Part shown: in pieces, positions 16,783-25,813 of the stretch
How the letters are laid out: each line of letters opens with the position of its first letter
Position numbering within the stretch: the first letter of the stretch is position 1
Assembly: GCA_965603725.1 (NCBI GenBank)
Contig: CBFDEC010000002.1
Span: forward strand, 1 to 64,000
Reading direction: 5' to 3'
From: JAGGSN01 sp965603725
Lineage (GTDB): Bacteria > Zixibacteria > MSB-5A5 > UBA10806 > 4484-95
Length of the DNA: 64,000 nucleotides
Notes under the pieces: generated by a model
What the model saw: the letters and a program-made list of their open reading frames with translations, nothing else
What the model was told of the DNA's origin: nothing
Database searches by the model: none
Made by a program: the position numbers and the translations under genes

Positions 16783-18903
16783 ATGAGAAGAATTATTATT
16801 TGTCTTGTTGGCATTGCAATACTTGTTATGCCACTGTTTACTGCAAAGGCCGGGGTTTCCGATGAGGTAAAGGGGATTCAGAAGATGATTGAAAAAAAAG
16901 GTCTGCACTGGAAAGCCGGTTATACGTCGATGATGGCTCTAACTCCTGAAGAACGACAGATGCGGCTTGGGTTGAAAGTACCGGCCAATGTCGAACGCAG
17001 GTTTGCCGAGCTTGATAAGCTGCCCCCGCCATTACTTTTAGACACCGAGGATGTTTTTGACTGGCGCGATCTCAACGGGGTAACACCGGTAAAGGCCCAG
17101 GGCAATTGCGGCTCATGCTGGGATTTTGCGGCTGTCGGCTCATTTGAGTCGGCTATCTTGATTGCCGATGACGAGGAACTCGACCTTTCGGAACAGCAGG
17201 TGCTTTCCTGCAACACCGGTGGTTCAAGCTGTGATGGCGGCTGGATGGAGGATGCCTATAATCTCTTTATGGATTATGGGGCGATTGATGAGTCCTGTAT
17301 GCCGTACGAAGCCGATGATACCGTTCCGTGTACTCAGGAGCAATATGATCCGCTCGCCTATATGATCGGCTATGAGGATATTCCCAATAATGTTGCAATT
17401 ATCAAGAATTCATTATTGAGCGGACCTTTATCGACTACATTCACCGTCTATGACGATTTTTTCTCTTATAACGGAGGCTGTTATGAGCATGAGGATACCG
17501 CCCCCATAAACCATGCTGTTGTTATTATCGGCTGGGATGATGCCATGTGTGACGGTTATGGCGCCTGGATCGTTAAAAATAGCTGGGGACCGGGTTGGGG
17601 TTTGAATGGTTATTTTTATATGAAGTATGGCTCTTGCTATATTGGAAGCAACACTCAGCGGCCTGTCTATACACAGGGCAGTTATCCGGAAGCCGTTTTT
17701 TCATCCGACGCAATCGAAGTTGACGTTCCCTCCGGCGGAGAGGTTAATGAGATATTTGAGTTGTCGAATATCGGCGTTGCCGATCTATTATATGTGATAG
17801 AAACCATAAATCCAACTAATCAGGATTCATTCGGCTATTACTGGAACGACAGCAATTCTCCGGAAAATCCTGAATTTGACTGGATAGACATTACAGGTAT
17901 TGGCGAGATAATTGAATTCCCTTATGACCTTGATGATGGCAATTCCGGACCGCTGCCTTTTGGATTCGAGTTTGAGTATTACGGCAACATTTTCGACTCG
18001 ATAAATGTTTGCACAAACGGCTGGGCGTCATTTACCGATTATTACACTGTTGAATTCGGAAACATGGGTATTCCCGATCCCGAACCGCCAAACAATATGC
18101 TGGCATCTTTTTATGATGACCTTAACCCTGAAAATGGCGGAAACATCTATTTCTACAGCAACAACGCCGATACGGCTATTATCTCCTGGCAGGAGGTCCC
18201 CGATTGGCGACAGGAAGGAATCTTTACATTTCAGATTATTCTGGCGGCGCCAAGTAGCATTAAATACCAGTACCTGAGTATGGGGCCGGGTCGTCTGAAT
18301 GAGTGCTCTATCGGTATCGAGAATGAAACCGGTACGGTCGGCCTCGAGGTTGTACGGGACATGGATTATGTCTGCGATTCGCTGGCAATTCAGTTCGATC
18401 TTGGTTCGCCTCCGGTACCGCCGCAAATCTGGCTGGATGTTGATCCCAGCAGCGGAATCATCGAACCCGATAACAACGTCGAGGTGAATCTCGCTTTTAA
18501 TGCCGGCAGTCTTCCGGATGGCGCCTATGACGGCATATTCAGATTGATAACCAACGACCCGCTTAACGGTATCAGCGACATTCCGTTGGTGATGAATGTC
18601 GGACAGGTCGGTATAAATGATGACACAAAGAATTTGCCCGACAGGTTCGCTTTGTATTCGGCTTATCCTAATCCGTTTAACTCATCCACGACCATAAAGT
18701 ACAGCGCTCACCAAGCCGGTGCGGTAACACTTGAGGCGTTCAACATCCTCGGTCAGAAAGTCGCAACTATATACAACGGCTTCCAGAATGCAGGTGAACA
18801 TAAGATGTTATGGGACGCTAAAAACATATCGTCCGGAACGTATTTTGTCAGATTTTCATGCGGCGATAAGTCAACCGAAACTAAGGTGATATTGCTTAAG
18901 TAG
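16783..18903 (+). CDS. Secreted papain-like (C1) cysteine protease with T9SS-type sorting domain
   Basis: A 706-residue exported protease. Signal peptide 1-23; short pro-segment ~24-90 lacking a full ERFNIN inhibitor; C1 peptidase domain ~91-295 with oxyanion Gln106, catalytic Cys112 (GNCGSCWDFA), His244 (PINHAVVIIGW) and Asn266 (VKNSWGPGWG), so the site is intact. A beta-rich middle (~300-615) with a galactose-binding-like core follows, then the sorting domain ~625-706 (AYPNPFNSSTT to KVILLK). It probably digests extracellular protein. The ATG has a strong TAAGGAGG site. It is monocistronic, with its own promoter and terminator. Confidence 0.95.
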   Translation: MRRIIICLVGIAILVMPLFTAKAGVSDEVKGIQKMIEKKGLHWKAGYTSMMALTPEERQMRLGLKVPANVERRFAELDKLPPPLLLDTEDVFDWRDLNGVTPVKAQGNCGSCWDFAAVGSFESAILIADDEELDLSEQQVLSCNTGGSSCDGGWMEDAYNLFMDYGAIDESCMPYEADDTVPCTQEQYDPLAYMIGYEDIPNNVAIIKNSLLSGPLSTTFTVYDDFFSYNGGCYEHEDTAPINHAVVIIGWDDAMCDGYGAWIVKNSWGPGWGLNGYFYMKYGSCYIGSNTQRPVYTQGSYPEAVFSSDAIEVDVPSGGEVNEIFELSNIGVADLLYVIETINPTNQDSFGYYWNDSNSPENPEFDWIDITGIGEIIEFPYDLDDGNSGPLPFGFEFEYYGNIFDSINVCTNGWASFTDYYTVEFGNMGIPDPEPPNNMLASFYDDLNPENGGNIYFYSNNADTAIISWQEVPDWRQEGIFTFQIILAAPSSIKYQYLSMGPGRLNECSIGIENETGTVGLEVVRDMDYVCDSLAIQFDLGSPPVPPQIWLDVDPSSGIIEPDNNVEVNLAFNAGSLPDGAYDGIFRLITNDPLNGISDIPLVMNVGQVGINDDTKNLPDRFALYSAYPNPFNSSTTIKYSAHQAGAVTLEAFNILGQKVATIYNGFQNAGEHKMLWDAKNISSGTYFVRFSCGDKSTETKVILLK

Positions 18904-18927
18904 CCGTTTGAAAAAGAACTTGAAAGA

Positions 18928-18956
18928 AAAGCCAGGGATTTTTCCCTGGTTTTTTA
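18928..18956 (+). terminator. Rho-independent terminator
   Basis: CCAGGGA-TTTT-TCCCTGG stem with A-rich 5' flank and a run of six T residues, 28 bases after the protease stop. Confidence 0.92.
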
Positions 18957-19038
18957 TAAACACTCTCTATAACAAGTGGTGGTGTATGTTCTCATGCACT
19001 AAATGGGCGAATATGAATTAATTATTAGCGGGTCTCGG

Positions 19039-19070
19039 TATCAGGATGTCGCAAGGCTTCCATCCTGATA
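19039..19070. repeat. Palindromic repeat, family CATCCTGA (copy 1)
   Basis: A perfect 10-bp inverted repeat TATCAGGATG/CATCCTGATA with a 12-base loop (TCGCAAGGCTTC). A related copy occurs at 52410-52448: both share GGATGTCG, CTTCCATCCTGA and a following ACATG. Confidence 0.6.
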
Positions 19071-19087
19071 CATGCAAAAATTAGAAT

Positions 19088-20017
19088 TTATATAAACGGA
19101 TCGGAAACGGAAAGCGTTGAAAGATACTCTTTAATACGTTTTTCTGAAAGCTTTACGTACTCATCCTCGATTTCATACCCAACAAAAAATCTTCTTGATT
19201 TCAAGGCGGCAATTGCTGTTTGACCGCTTCCCATAAATGGGTCTAAAATTATTTCTTTTTCAAATGTATAAAGCTGAATTAATTTGTAAGGTAGCGCATC
19301 TGGAAAAGGAGCAGGATGTCCTATTTTTCTAGCTTGTGCTGCAGGGAATTTCCAGACACTTTTAGTCAATTCTAAAAATTCCTCTTTAGTAATAGTGCTT
19401 TTTCTTTTTTCAGGATTTCGAAGAGTAAAAGTTTCTTTGGAAAACACTAAAATATATTCATGCACATCTCTTAAAACTGGATTGTTTGCTTTTAACCATG
19501 TTCCCCAAGCGGTGGAAGGACTTGCGCTTGATCCTTTATCCCAGATGATTTCCCCTCTCATTAAAAATCCCAATTCAAGCATATCTTCAATAATAAAGCT
19601 ATGCAAAGGCAAATAGGGTTTCCTTCCTAAATTTGCAATATTAATACATGCACGGCCACCTGGGACTAAAACACGATATGTTTCTTTAAAAACTCTTTTT
19701 AGAAATTCTCTATATTCATTTAACGTTAGATTATCATCATAGTCTTTACCAACATTATAAGGTGGAGAAGTAACCATAAGATGCACACTATGGTCAGGTA
19801 ATTCTAACATGTTTTCACTACTTTTAATGAAAATCTTGTTTCTTTTCGAATTGTCTAAAGCATTCTCAATATACTTAACACTTTCTTTCTTAATTAATCC
19901 TTCGTATAATTTACCCTTATAAAATTTGGATGAATCATGATTGATTCTTCCAGGTGTACCAAATGAAGCCGTTTCTGTAGATTTTCTTACTTTCTTATTT
20001 GGACTATTTGTTTTCAT
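19088..20017 (-). CDS. Type II DNA methyltransferase (beta class, N4-cytosine or N6-adenine)
   Basis: A 309-residue SAM-dependent DNA-amino methyltransferase. The catalytic motif IV comes first, TSPPYNVG at residues 83-90, and the SAM-binding motif I near the C-terminus, DPFMGSGQTAIAA at 259-271, which defines the beta (circularly permuted) order. SPPY is commoner in N4-cytosine enzymes, but base specificity is not provable here. It lies six bases after an endonuclease-like gene on the same strand and should protect the sites that enzyme cuts. Codon use is much more AT-rich than that of the neighbours, which points to horizontal transfer. Confidence 0.95.
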   Translation of the reverse strand: MKTNSPNKKVRKSTETASFGTPGRINHDSSKFYKGKLYEGLIKKESVKYIENALDNSKRNKIFIKSSENMLELPDHSVHLMVTSPPYNVGKDYDDNLTLNEYREFLKRVFKETYRVLVPGGRACINIANLGRKPYLPLHSFIIEDMLELGFLMRGEIIWDKGSSASPSTAWGTWLKANNPVLRDVHEYILVFSKETFTLRNPEKRKSTITKEEFLELTKSVWKFPAAQARKIGHPAPFPDALPYKLIQLYTFEKEIILDPFMGSGQTAIAALKSRRFFVGYEIEDEYVKLSEKRIKEYLSTLSVSDPFI

Positions 20018-20023
20018 AAATAT

Positions 20024-20938
20024 CTATTGTTTTTTCAATAATTCTAAAAAACTTTGCGCCTTCTTTTCATAAGAAGATTCTCTATTGGCTATCTCAATAA
20101 TTTCACCCAAGCGCTTCCTTTTAAGCATACTCGAAAAATATTCTCTATCTTCTTGCACAATATCTATAGTTGCTTGATTAAACTCATTTAAATCATCAAA
20201 TCTAAAAAATCCGTATTCTTCAGTTCGCTTTATATTATCAATAGGATTGTCTATTGGCTTATGATTCACTGACCAAAAACCTTGAATAACACCGCACTTT
20301 TTAAGGTGGTCAACCTTTTTATAGTAGCTTTTGGTTATTGGTGTGTTACCGATAATAATTATTGGAATTTTTGAACCATCAAAACCCGAGACTCTTATAT
20401 TAATACTTTTTCCTATTGCTTTTAACATTGTGTCTGATCTTAATAATCCTGGGGTTCCCTGATGAGATTTATAATCTCCAATATTTGTCAATTCATATGA
20501 GTCTTTGAATTGCTTATATTGCCAATTCCAAACGACAGACATTTTTACTTCTAATATCAGTCTGATATCTTCAGCTTTTTGAATTATGTTGTTAGTTTTA
20601 CAAATAGCAACATCTGCACGAGAATTCTTTGTAAGACCAATTTCATCACAAATAATTCCCTGTACAGAATAGCAGTTTAATTTTCCTGAAATTTCTTCAA
20701 ATAATTCAGAAGTGTATTTTTCGGTATATGATCCTATAAAAGAATTCCTGCTTTGTAATGTAGTTTTATTTCCTTTATATTTTTTGGGCCAATATGCATA
20801 ATAATTTCCATCTTTCGTAAGATAAAAAAGCTTCTCTGGACTTGCCAAACTAAGAGCATTGTTAAAAAAATCTTTTTCCTGATCTTTGTTCCAAAGTGTA
20901 TTCATAATAATTCTACACAATATGATTAATATTTTCAA
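20024..20938 (-). CDS. Type II restriction endonuclease, PD-(D/E)XK fold
   Basis: A 304-residue protein (or 293 if the internal ATG at 20905, MNTLWNKDQ, is the start; neither has a clear ribosome site). A PD-(D/E)XK core is visible: Asp109 in NSRADVAICK and Glu130-x-Lys132 in RLILEVKMSV, preceded by a Glu in the helix TEKYTSELFEE. Such cores cut DNA. Its position directly upstream of a methyltransferase makes it the restriction partner. The recognition sequence and subtype are not recognised. As AT-rich as the methyltransferase gene. Confidence 0.85.
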   Translation of the reverse strand: MKILIILCRIIMNTLWNKDQEKDFFNNALSLASPEKLFYLTKDGNYYAYWPKKYKGNKTTLQSRNSFIGSYTEKYTSELFEEISGKLNCYSVQGIICDEIGLTKNSRADVAICKTNNIIQKAEDIRLILEVKMSVVWNWQYKQFKDSYELTNIGDYKSHQGTPGLLRSDTMLKAIGKSINIRVSGFDGSKIPIIIIGNTPITKSYYKKVDHLKKCGVIQGFWSVNHKPIDNPIDNIKRTEEYGFFRFDDLNEFNQATIDIVQEDREYFSSMLKRKRLGEIIEIANRESSYEKKAQSFLELLKKQ

Positions 20939-20998
20939 TAATGTAAAGTCAAAACAAATTTAAAATTTCACTGTTGAAGCTTATCCGGAGCTAAAATG

Positions 20999-21874
20999 CT
21001 AAAGAGCTTTCTTTTTAACGGGCAATCCTGAAATCACCAGGGCCAGAAAAATCAAAAAGCCGCCAATCGCCTTCGCAGATTCAAATTGCTCTCTTCCGAA
21101 CGTCCAGGCAAACAGCACCGCAAATACCGGTTCGAAAGCTAGTATTAACGATACCCTTACCGGAGCGGTGATTTTCTGGGCTGCAAGCTGAATGACAAAC
21201 GCCGAAAGAGTCGGAAATACAGCTAAAAACAGAACAACCCAGATGACGTCTGTCTGAGTCACTGAAAAGGGAAGCTTGAAAATTAAGCCGGTTATTAGAC
21301 TGGCAATACCAACGAATAAAAACTGCTGAAAATTTAAAACATACGGATCGATACCGCTTTTTATATATTTATCCGCAAACAGAATATGTACCGCATACGC
21401 CATCGCCGACAGCAGAGTAAGGATATCGCCGGCATTGACTCTTTGCAGGCCGCCGGTTAAAACCCATAAGCCGGTGAGTGATATAATGGTCGCTGTAATA
21501 CCTTTTAGTGAAGGTATTTTATTGAATATCAATAGCGAAAATATCGGCACAAAAGCCACAAACAACCCGGTTATTAGGCCGGAATTAGCCGCGGTGGTGA
21601 TACCCAGCCCGATAGTTTGCGCGATATACAAAAGCCAGATGAAAAAACCCAGGATTAATCCCTCTTTGAGATATGCAAACAATGCTTTCCCGCGATAAAT
21701 TAAATAACCGGCAAGAATGATAGCCGCTATTAAAAAACGATAGCTAACCAGAATTACCGGATCGATACTCAACAGGCTTTGTTTTACTATAAAAAATGTC
21801 GAACCCCAGATAGCGGCCGAATAAAACAAACCAATGTTTGCCAGAGGCGTTCTGTATTTGCTTTTGATGGCCAT
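20999..21874 (-). CDS. EamA/DMT-superfamily permease
   Basis: A 291-residue inner-membrane protein with ten predicted TM helices in two EamA repeats (~12-140 and ~150-285). Characteristic pieces include the N-terminal SAAIWGSTFFIVKQSL and SYRFLIAAIILAGYL, and the second-repeat ILAFEPVFAVLFAW. Members export amino acids or other small metabolites; the substrate is unknown. It is divergent from recA with a 263-base gap that contains the recA control region. Confidence 0.92.
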   Translation of the reverse strand: MAIKSKYRTPLANIGLFYSAAIWGSTFFIVKQSLLSIDPVILVSYRFLIAAIILAGYLIYRGKALFAYLKEGLILGFFIWLLYIAQTIGLGITTAANSGLITGLFVAFVPIFSLLIFNKIPSLKGITATIISLTGLWVLTGGLQRVNAGDILTLLSAMAYAVHILFADKYIKSGIDPYVLNFQQFLFVGIASLITGLIFKLPFSVTQTDVIWVVLFLAVFPTLSAFVIQLAAQKITAPVRVSLILAFEPVFAVLFAWTFGREQFESAKAIGGFLIFLALVISGLPVKKKAL

Positions 21875-22065
21875 TTAGTTCAATTTGTTTTTAAAACCAT
21901 TATTGAAACAAATTCAATCACTGATATTATCTTTAACATAATTCGACTACCAAATAAACGAATATTTTTACTATGTCTTTAATCCTGGTTTTTTACCGTA
22001 AAGACACAACCATAATCTGCGGGAGATACATTCCAAATAAAAATATTTCGAATGACAGAAAATGC

Positions 22066-22094
22066 TTGATATTACTGAACAAATGTTATATGCT
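22066..22094 (+). promoter_or_regulatory. recA promoter
   Basis: TTGATA (22066-22071), 17-bp spacer, TATGCT (22089-22094), about 40 bases before the recA ATG. The spacer contains a LexA-like box. Confidence 0.5.
22077..22088. promoter_or_regulatory. LexA-like SOS box (GAAC-N4-GTTA)
   Basis: GAACAAATGTTA matches the Gram-positive-type LexA consensus GAACnnnnGTTC at seven of eight fixed positions, and it fills the spacer between the -35 and -10 elements of recA, the expected place for a repressor operator. Confidence 0.45.
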
Positions 22095-22137
22095 TTTGAG
22101 GATTTTGAATGATAATATTTTCCAGAAGGAGACAAAT

Positions 22138-23193
22138 ATGGCTGAGATAGATTCTCAAAAGAAGAAGTCGCTTGATGGCGCTTTAACTCAGATAGAAAGG
22201 CAGTTTGGCAAGGGTTCGATAATGAGACTTGGCGCAGGCGTAACGCCATCGAAGATACCGACTGTTTCCACTGGTTCGCTTGGGCTCGATATTGCTCTTG
22301 GCGTCGGCGGTCTGCCGCGTGGCCGAGTCATCGAGATATTCGGACCTGAATCATCCGGTAAAACGACATTAGCCCTGCATGCAATCGCCGAGGCTCAAAA
22401 GGCGGGCGGAATAGTCGCCTTTATCGATGCCGAGCATGCCCTTGACGCTGTTTATGCCAAAGCGCTCGGTATCGATATCGACAACCTGCTTATTTCCCAG
22501 CCGGATACCGGCGAACAGGCGCTTGAGATTACCGAGACCCTGGTTCGTTCCAACGCTATTGATATGATAGTTATCGACTCGGTGGCAGCGCTTGTACCAC
22601 GGGCTGAGATTGAGGGTGATATGGGTGACGCCCAGATGGGTCTTCAGGCGCGGCTTATGTCGCAGGCGATGAGAAAGCTGGCTGGCACAATATCGAAATC
22701 GAAAACCTGCGTTGTGTTTATCAATCAAATCAGGATGAAAATCGGCGTGATGTTTGGCAACCCCGAGACTACCAGCGGCGGCAACGCGCTCAAGTTCTAT
22801 TCCTCGGTCAGGCTCGATATCCGCAAGATTGGCACTATCAAGGACGGTCAGCAGATAACCGGCTCGAGAACCCGGGTCAGGGTTGTCAAAAATAAAGTCG
22901 CTCCACCGTTCAAAGATGCCGAATTCGATATGGTGTATGGCCAGGGTATTTCGCACATGGGCGAATTGATCGATATCGGGGTCAAGGCCGAGGTAATCGA
23001 GAAAGCCGGCACCTGGTTCTCATACAATGACGACCGCCTGGGGCAGGGCCGTGAAAACTCCAAAAACTACCTCCAGGAAAACCCGGAACTGGCAGCAACA
23101 ATTGAAAAGCAAATCCGATCGAAATATGGTTTGGACGGGGAAGAGAAATCCGAACAGGATACTGAAAAAACGAAGGATAAGGCCAAGAAGTAG
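22138..23193 (+). CDS. recA: Recombinase RecA
   Basis: A 351-residue recombinase that drives strand exchange and SOS activation. The ATG at 22138 (MAEIDSQKKKSLDGAL) is chosen because it has an AGAAGGAGA site and matches the usual N-terminus; the frame runs on upstream but is not RecA-like. Walker A GPESSGKTT, the MAW motif EHALDAVYAKALGI, Walker B MIVIDSVAALVP, DNA loops L1 (EGDMGDAQMGLQARLMSQA) and L2 (FGNPETTSGGNALKFYSS) are all conserved, with an acidic-basic tail. The promoter carries a LexA-like operator. It stands alone; its modulator gene recX is 19 kb away. Confidence 0.98.
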   Translation: MAEIDSQKKKSLDGALTQIERQFGKGSIMRLGAGVTPSKIPTVSTGSLGLDIALGVGGLPRGRVIEIFGPESSGKTTLALHAIAEAQKAGGIVAFIDAEHALDAVYAKALGIDIDNLLISQPDTGEQALEITETLVRSNAIDMIVIDSVAALVPRAEIEGDMGDAQMGLQARLMSQAMRKLAGTISKSKTCVVFINQIRMKIGVMFGNPETTSGGNALKFYSSVRLDIRKIGTIKDGQQITGSRTRVRVVKNKVAPPFKDAEFDMVYGQGISHMGELIDIGVKAEVIEKAGTWFSYNDDRLGQGRENSKNYLQENPELAATIEKQIRSKYGLDGEEKSEQDTEKTKDKAKK

Positions 23194-23319
23194 ATATAAA
23201 TTTTATTGTGCTGTCATTGTTCTGTTTTAATTAGGTTATTAAAACTTCAAAAGTATTGATCTGCATAGTGCAGTAATATCATTTTTTGTTTGAAACAAGC
23301 AAAATATTACCATTATTGT

Positions 23320-23397
23320 TCTGTCAGATCGTGCCCGCAAGGGTGTGATCTGACAGAAATTACAACAGTCAGGTCACGCTTCGCTACGACCTGACTG
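23320..23397. repeat. Double palindromic repeat, family CAGGTC/GACCTG (copy 1)
   Basis: Two adjacent perfect inverted repeats: TCTGTCAGATC/GATCTGACAGA (23320-23330/23347-23357) and CAGTCAGGTC/GACCTGACTG (23366-23375/23388-23397). The same two-hairpin plan recurs at 34126-34195. It lies between recA and the convergent otsA, so it may also end both transcripts. Confidence 0.7.
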
Positions 23398-23428
23398 AAC
23401 TCGAAATAAACCAAAGATAAAAACAACT

Positions 23429-25021
23429 TCAGCTGTCTTCAATGACCTGTTGCCCAGGAGCGTTCAGGTTTACATCCAGAAGTTCTTGTTCTTCACCAAT
23501 TATTACAGTATCCTCGCCCCGGGGCTGAAGTCTTCGATCACGAAACGATTCAATAAACCATCTAACCCATAAATGAACGTCCTCGCGTTTAATTTTCCCG
23601 CGGAGTTTACTCATGCGATTTTTTCGCTCCTGCGGCTCCATTTTAAAGGCCCGATAAATGGCGTCGGCAGTCTGTTCAAGGTCGTACGGGTTGACAATTA
23701 TTGCTCCGTCTTTTAGCTGGTCGGCGGCGCCGGCAAATTCGCTCAGAATCAAAACGCCATTATTATCGATAGAGCTGGCGCAATATTCTTTTGCTACCAG
23801 GTTCATGCCATCACGAAGAGGCGTTATCAGGGCCATTTCACAGGCTTTGTAAACGCCGAGCAGTTTTATACGGTCGAACGTACGGAACATATAATGAATC
23901 GGTACCCAGCCCGGGCTGGAAAACCTGCCGTTAATTCTGCCTACCATCGTATCAAGATGCTCTTTTAGCTGTTTATATTCAGGCACAGGCGTTCGGCTTG
24001 GAATCAGCAATTGAAATAGGGTCAGTTGACCCTGCAATTCTGGGTATTTTTCTAAAGCTCGTTCAAATGCCAGAAACCTTTTCGGGATCCCTTTAGTGTA
24101 ATCGAGACGATCGATACCAAGAATCAGTCGTTTCGCATTGAATTTTTCATGGAAAAACCAGGCCTCATCAGCAACCTCTTTTGTTTTGGCAAGGTTGTTG
24201 AATTCATCAAAGTCAATGCTGATAGGATAGTTTCCTACCTTAACAGTCCTGTCTCCATCAAAAACTATTGAATACCGCCTTTTGACAACTATTTTCACTG
24301 CAGGATTCAAGCTCTTTACACAATGAATGAAATTTCGTCTGTCCCGCAACGTTTGAAAGCCGAGGAGATCATAAGACATCATGCCATTGATTAATTCATT
24401 TCTCCAGGGCAATCGCCGAAACAGATCAAAAGATGGGAAGGGGATATGTAAAAAATAGGCCAGGTCATGTTTGATATTTATCTCTTTCAGGTAATGTCCA
24501 ACAAGGGTCAGATGGTAATCATGAATCCAGATAAAATTATCAGGTTCGATGGTACCGGCTATTGCTTCGGCAAACTTACGGTTGACATTTTTGTATGTTT
24601 CCCAGTTATCTTTATCGAATTTACAGAAGCTGAGAAGGTCATGAAAGAGCGGCCATATAGTCTCATTTGAAAAACCATAGTAATACTTGTTCGACTCATC
24701 CTCGGAAAGCAAAACAGGCTTAATATTAAAAGAATATTCATTGTTGAATATATCCAGTAATTTTTTATATGGTGCACCCTGGACGTTTCCCGGCCAGCCT
24801 ATCCATATACCGCGATTTTCTTTCATTATGGGCGCTAAAGCCGTGATTAGACCGCCGGTTCCGGGGCGAATAGTCCATTCATCGTCTTCATGATCGATAA
24901 CAACCGGCAGACGGTTTGAAACAATAAGCAGACGTTTCGAGCCAATCAGGTCATATAGATTTTGCTGTTTTTTATGCTTTGATTGGCCATCGCCTTTTGA
25001 AAGAAATCTTAACTGTCTCAT
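23429..25021 (-). CDS. otsA: Trehalose-6-phosphate synthase (GT20)
   Basis: A 530-residue GT-B glycosyltransferase that joins UDP-glucose and glucose-6-phosphate. Family blocks are present: LLIVSNRLPVV (~32-42), GGLITALAPIM, IGWPGN, the phosphate-binding WIHDYHLTLVG (~165), LHIPFPSFDLFRRLPW, the KRLILGIDRLDYTKGIP block (~290) and the donor-site DGMNLVAKEYCAS (~405). The N-terminus is about 30 residues longer than in short homologues and the C-terminus carries an extra acidic tail. ATG with GGGAGAGG upstream. Last gene of the trehalose operon, 12 bases after otsB. Confidence 0.97.
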   Translation of the reverse strand: MRQLRFLSKGDGQSKHKKQQNLYDLIGSKRLLIVSNRLPVVIDHEDDEWTIRPGTGGLITALAPIMKENRGIWIGWPGNVQGAPYKKLLDIFNNEYSFNIKPVLLSEDESNKYYYGFSNETIWPLFHDLLSFCKFDKDNWETYKNVNRKFAEAIAGTIEPDNFIWIHDYHLTLVGHYLKEINIKHDLAYFLHIPFPSFDLFRRLPWRNELINGMMSYDLLGFQTLRDRRNFIHCVKSLNPAVKIVVKRRYSIVFDGDRTVKVGNYPISIDFDEFNNLAKTKEVADEAWFFHEKFNAKRLILGIDRLDYTKGIPKRFLAFERALEKYPELQGQLTLFQLLIPSRTPVPEYKQLKEHLDTMVGRINGRFSSPGWVPIHYMFRTFDRIKLLGVYKACEMALITPLRDGMNLVAKEYCASSIDNNGVLILSEFAGAADQLKDGAIIVNPYDLEQTADAIYRAFKMEPQERKNRMSKLRGKIKREDVHLWVRWFIESFRDRRLQPRGEDTVIIGEEQELLDVNLNAPGQQVIEDS

Positions 25022-25033
25022 TGTACCTCTCCC

Positions 25034-25813
25034 TCATAATGAAGTTGCCCACATTTTTAAAAAATCCAGCAACTCCTCCGGCGGCTTTAACCACAAATCG
25101 GCAACGGTTGGACGCAATTTTTCACTGACAAACACGCCAAGACCATCAGCGCCCAAAGCCCTGAATGCATCCTCATCAGTGATGTCATCTCCTATATAAG
25201 ATACTATACTATTTCCAATTTCGGAAATGATTTTTTTTACAACGAATCCTTTATCCCGGCCCGGAGCGCGCAACTCAACCCCGCCATTAAATTCATGTAT
25301 CTTTAGCCCCGAATCAGAACAGATTGCCGGCCAATGTCTTAAGGCTTTATCACGGATATTTTTAACGTCTGCCGGTTCTAAATCCCGCCAGTGAAGAGCC
25401 AGACATGCCGGCTTTTTTTCGCATCTTTCCTGGAGTCCCTCCTTTGTCACCCAATTATCGACCCTGGCTAAACCTTGAATAAAACGCTCATTTATTTCAA
25501 AAACTTCATATCTGTTATCCGGCGTCAATCGCTCCCAGCCATGAGAACCCCAGATCTCCGGCATTTTTTTTAGATTAAGAAGCAGAATAAGGTCTTTTAC
25601 GCGGCGTCCGCTAATGATAACAACCCGGCATTTATCAGACTTTAGCAGATCATCTAAAATCCGGGTAATTCCCGGGTATGGATAAGCCTTATCGCGCTCA
25701 ACCTTGAACGGGGCCAATGTACCGTCATAGTCGAGAAGAAGGGCGCTTTTTTCAGCATTATATAGATTTTTGAAGTATTTATCGAGATCAATTTCAGGAT
25801 TTAATACTTCCAT
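25034..25813 (-). CDS. otsB: Trehalose-6-phosphate phosphatase
   Basis: A 259-residue HAD-superfamily phosphatase that dephosphorylates trehalose-6-phosphate. HAD motif I is LLLDYDGTLAPF (nucleophile Asp ~28), motif II VVIISGRRVKDL (~70), and motifs III/IV lie in RDKGFVVKKII and YIGDDITDEDAFRAL (~210). The substrate-facing GSHGWE (~92) is typical of OtsB. The ATG at 25813 overlaps the preceding stop (TGATG); a GTG one codon earlier is also possible. With otsA just downstream the two-step OtsA/OtsB pathway is complete. Confidence 0.96.
   Translation of the reverse strand: MEVLNPEIDLDKYFKNLYNAEKSALLLDYDGTLAPFKVERDKAYPYPGITRILDDLLKSDKCRVVIISGRRVKDLILLLNLKKMPEIWGSHGWERLTPDNRYEVFEINERFIQGLARVDNWVTKEGLQERCEKKPACLALHWRDLEPADVKNIRDKALRHWPAICSDSGLKIHEFNGGVELRAPGRDKGFVVKKIISEIGNSIVSYIGDDITDEDAFRALGADGLGVFVSEKLRPTVADLWLKPPEELLDFLKMWATSL

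Noticed and set aside
21973..22137. 55-codon N-terminal extension of recA
   Set aside because: It is not RecA-like, and the ATG at 22138 has a strong ribosome site and the usual N-terminus; the stretch contains the promoter.
22369..22956. Minus-strand open frame inside recA
   Set aside because: Entirely antisense to conserved recA motifs; no independent evidence.
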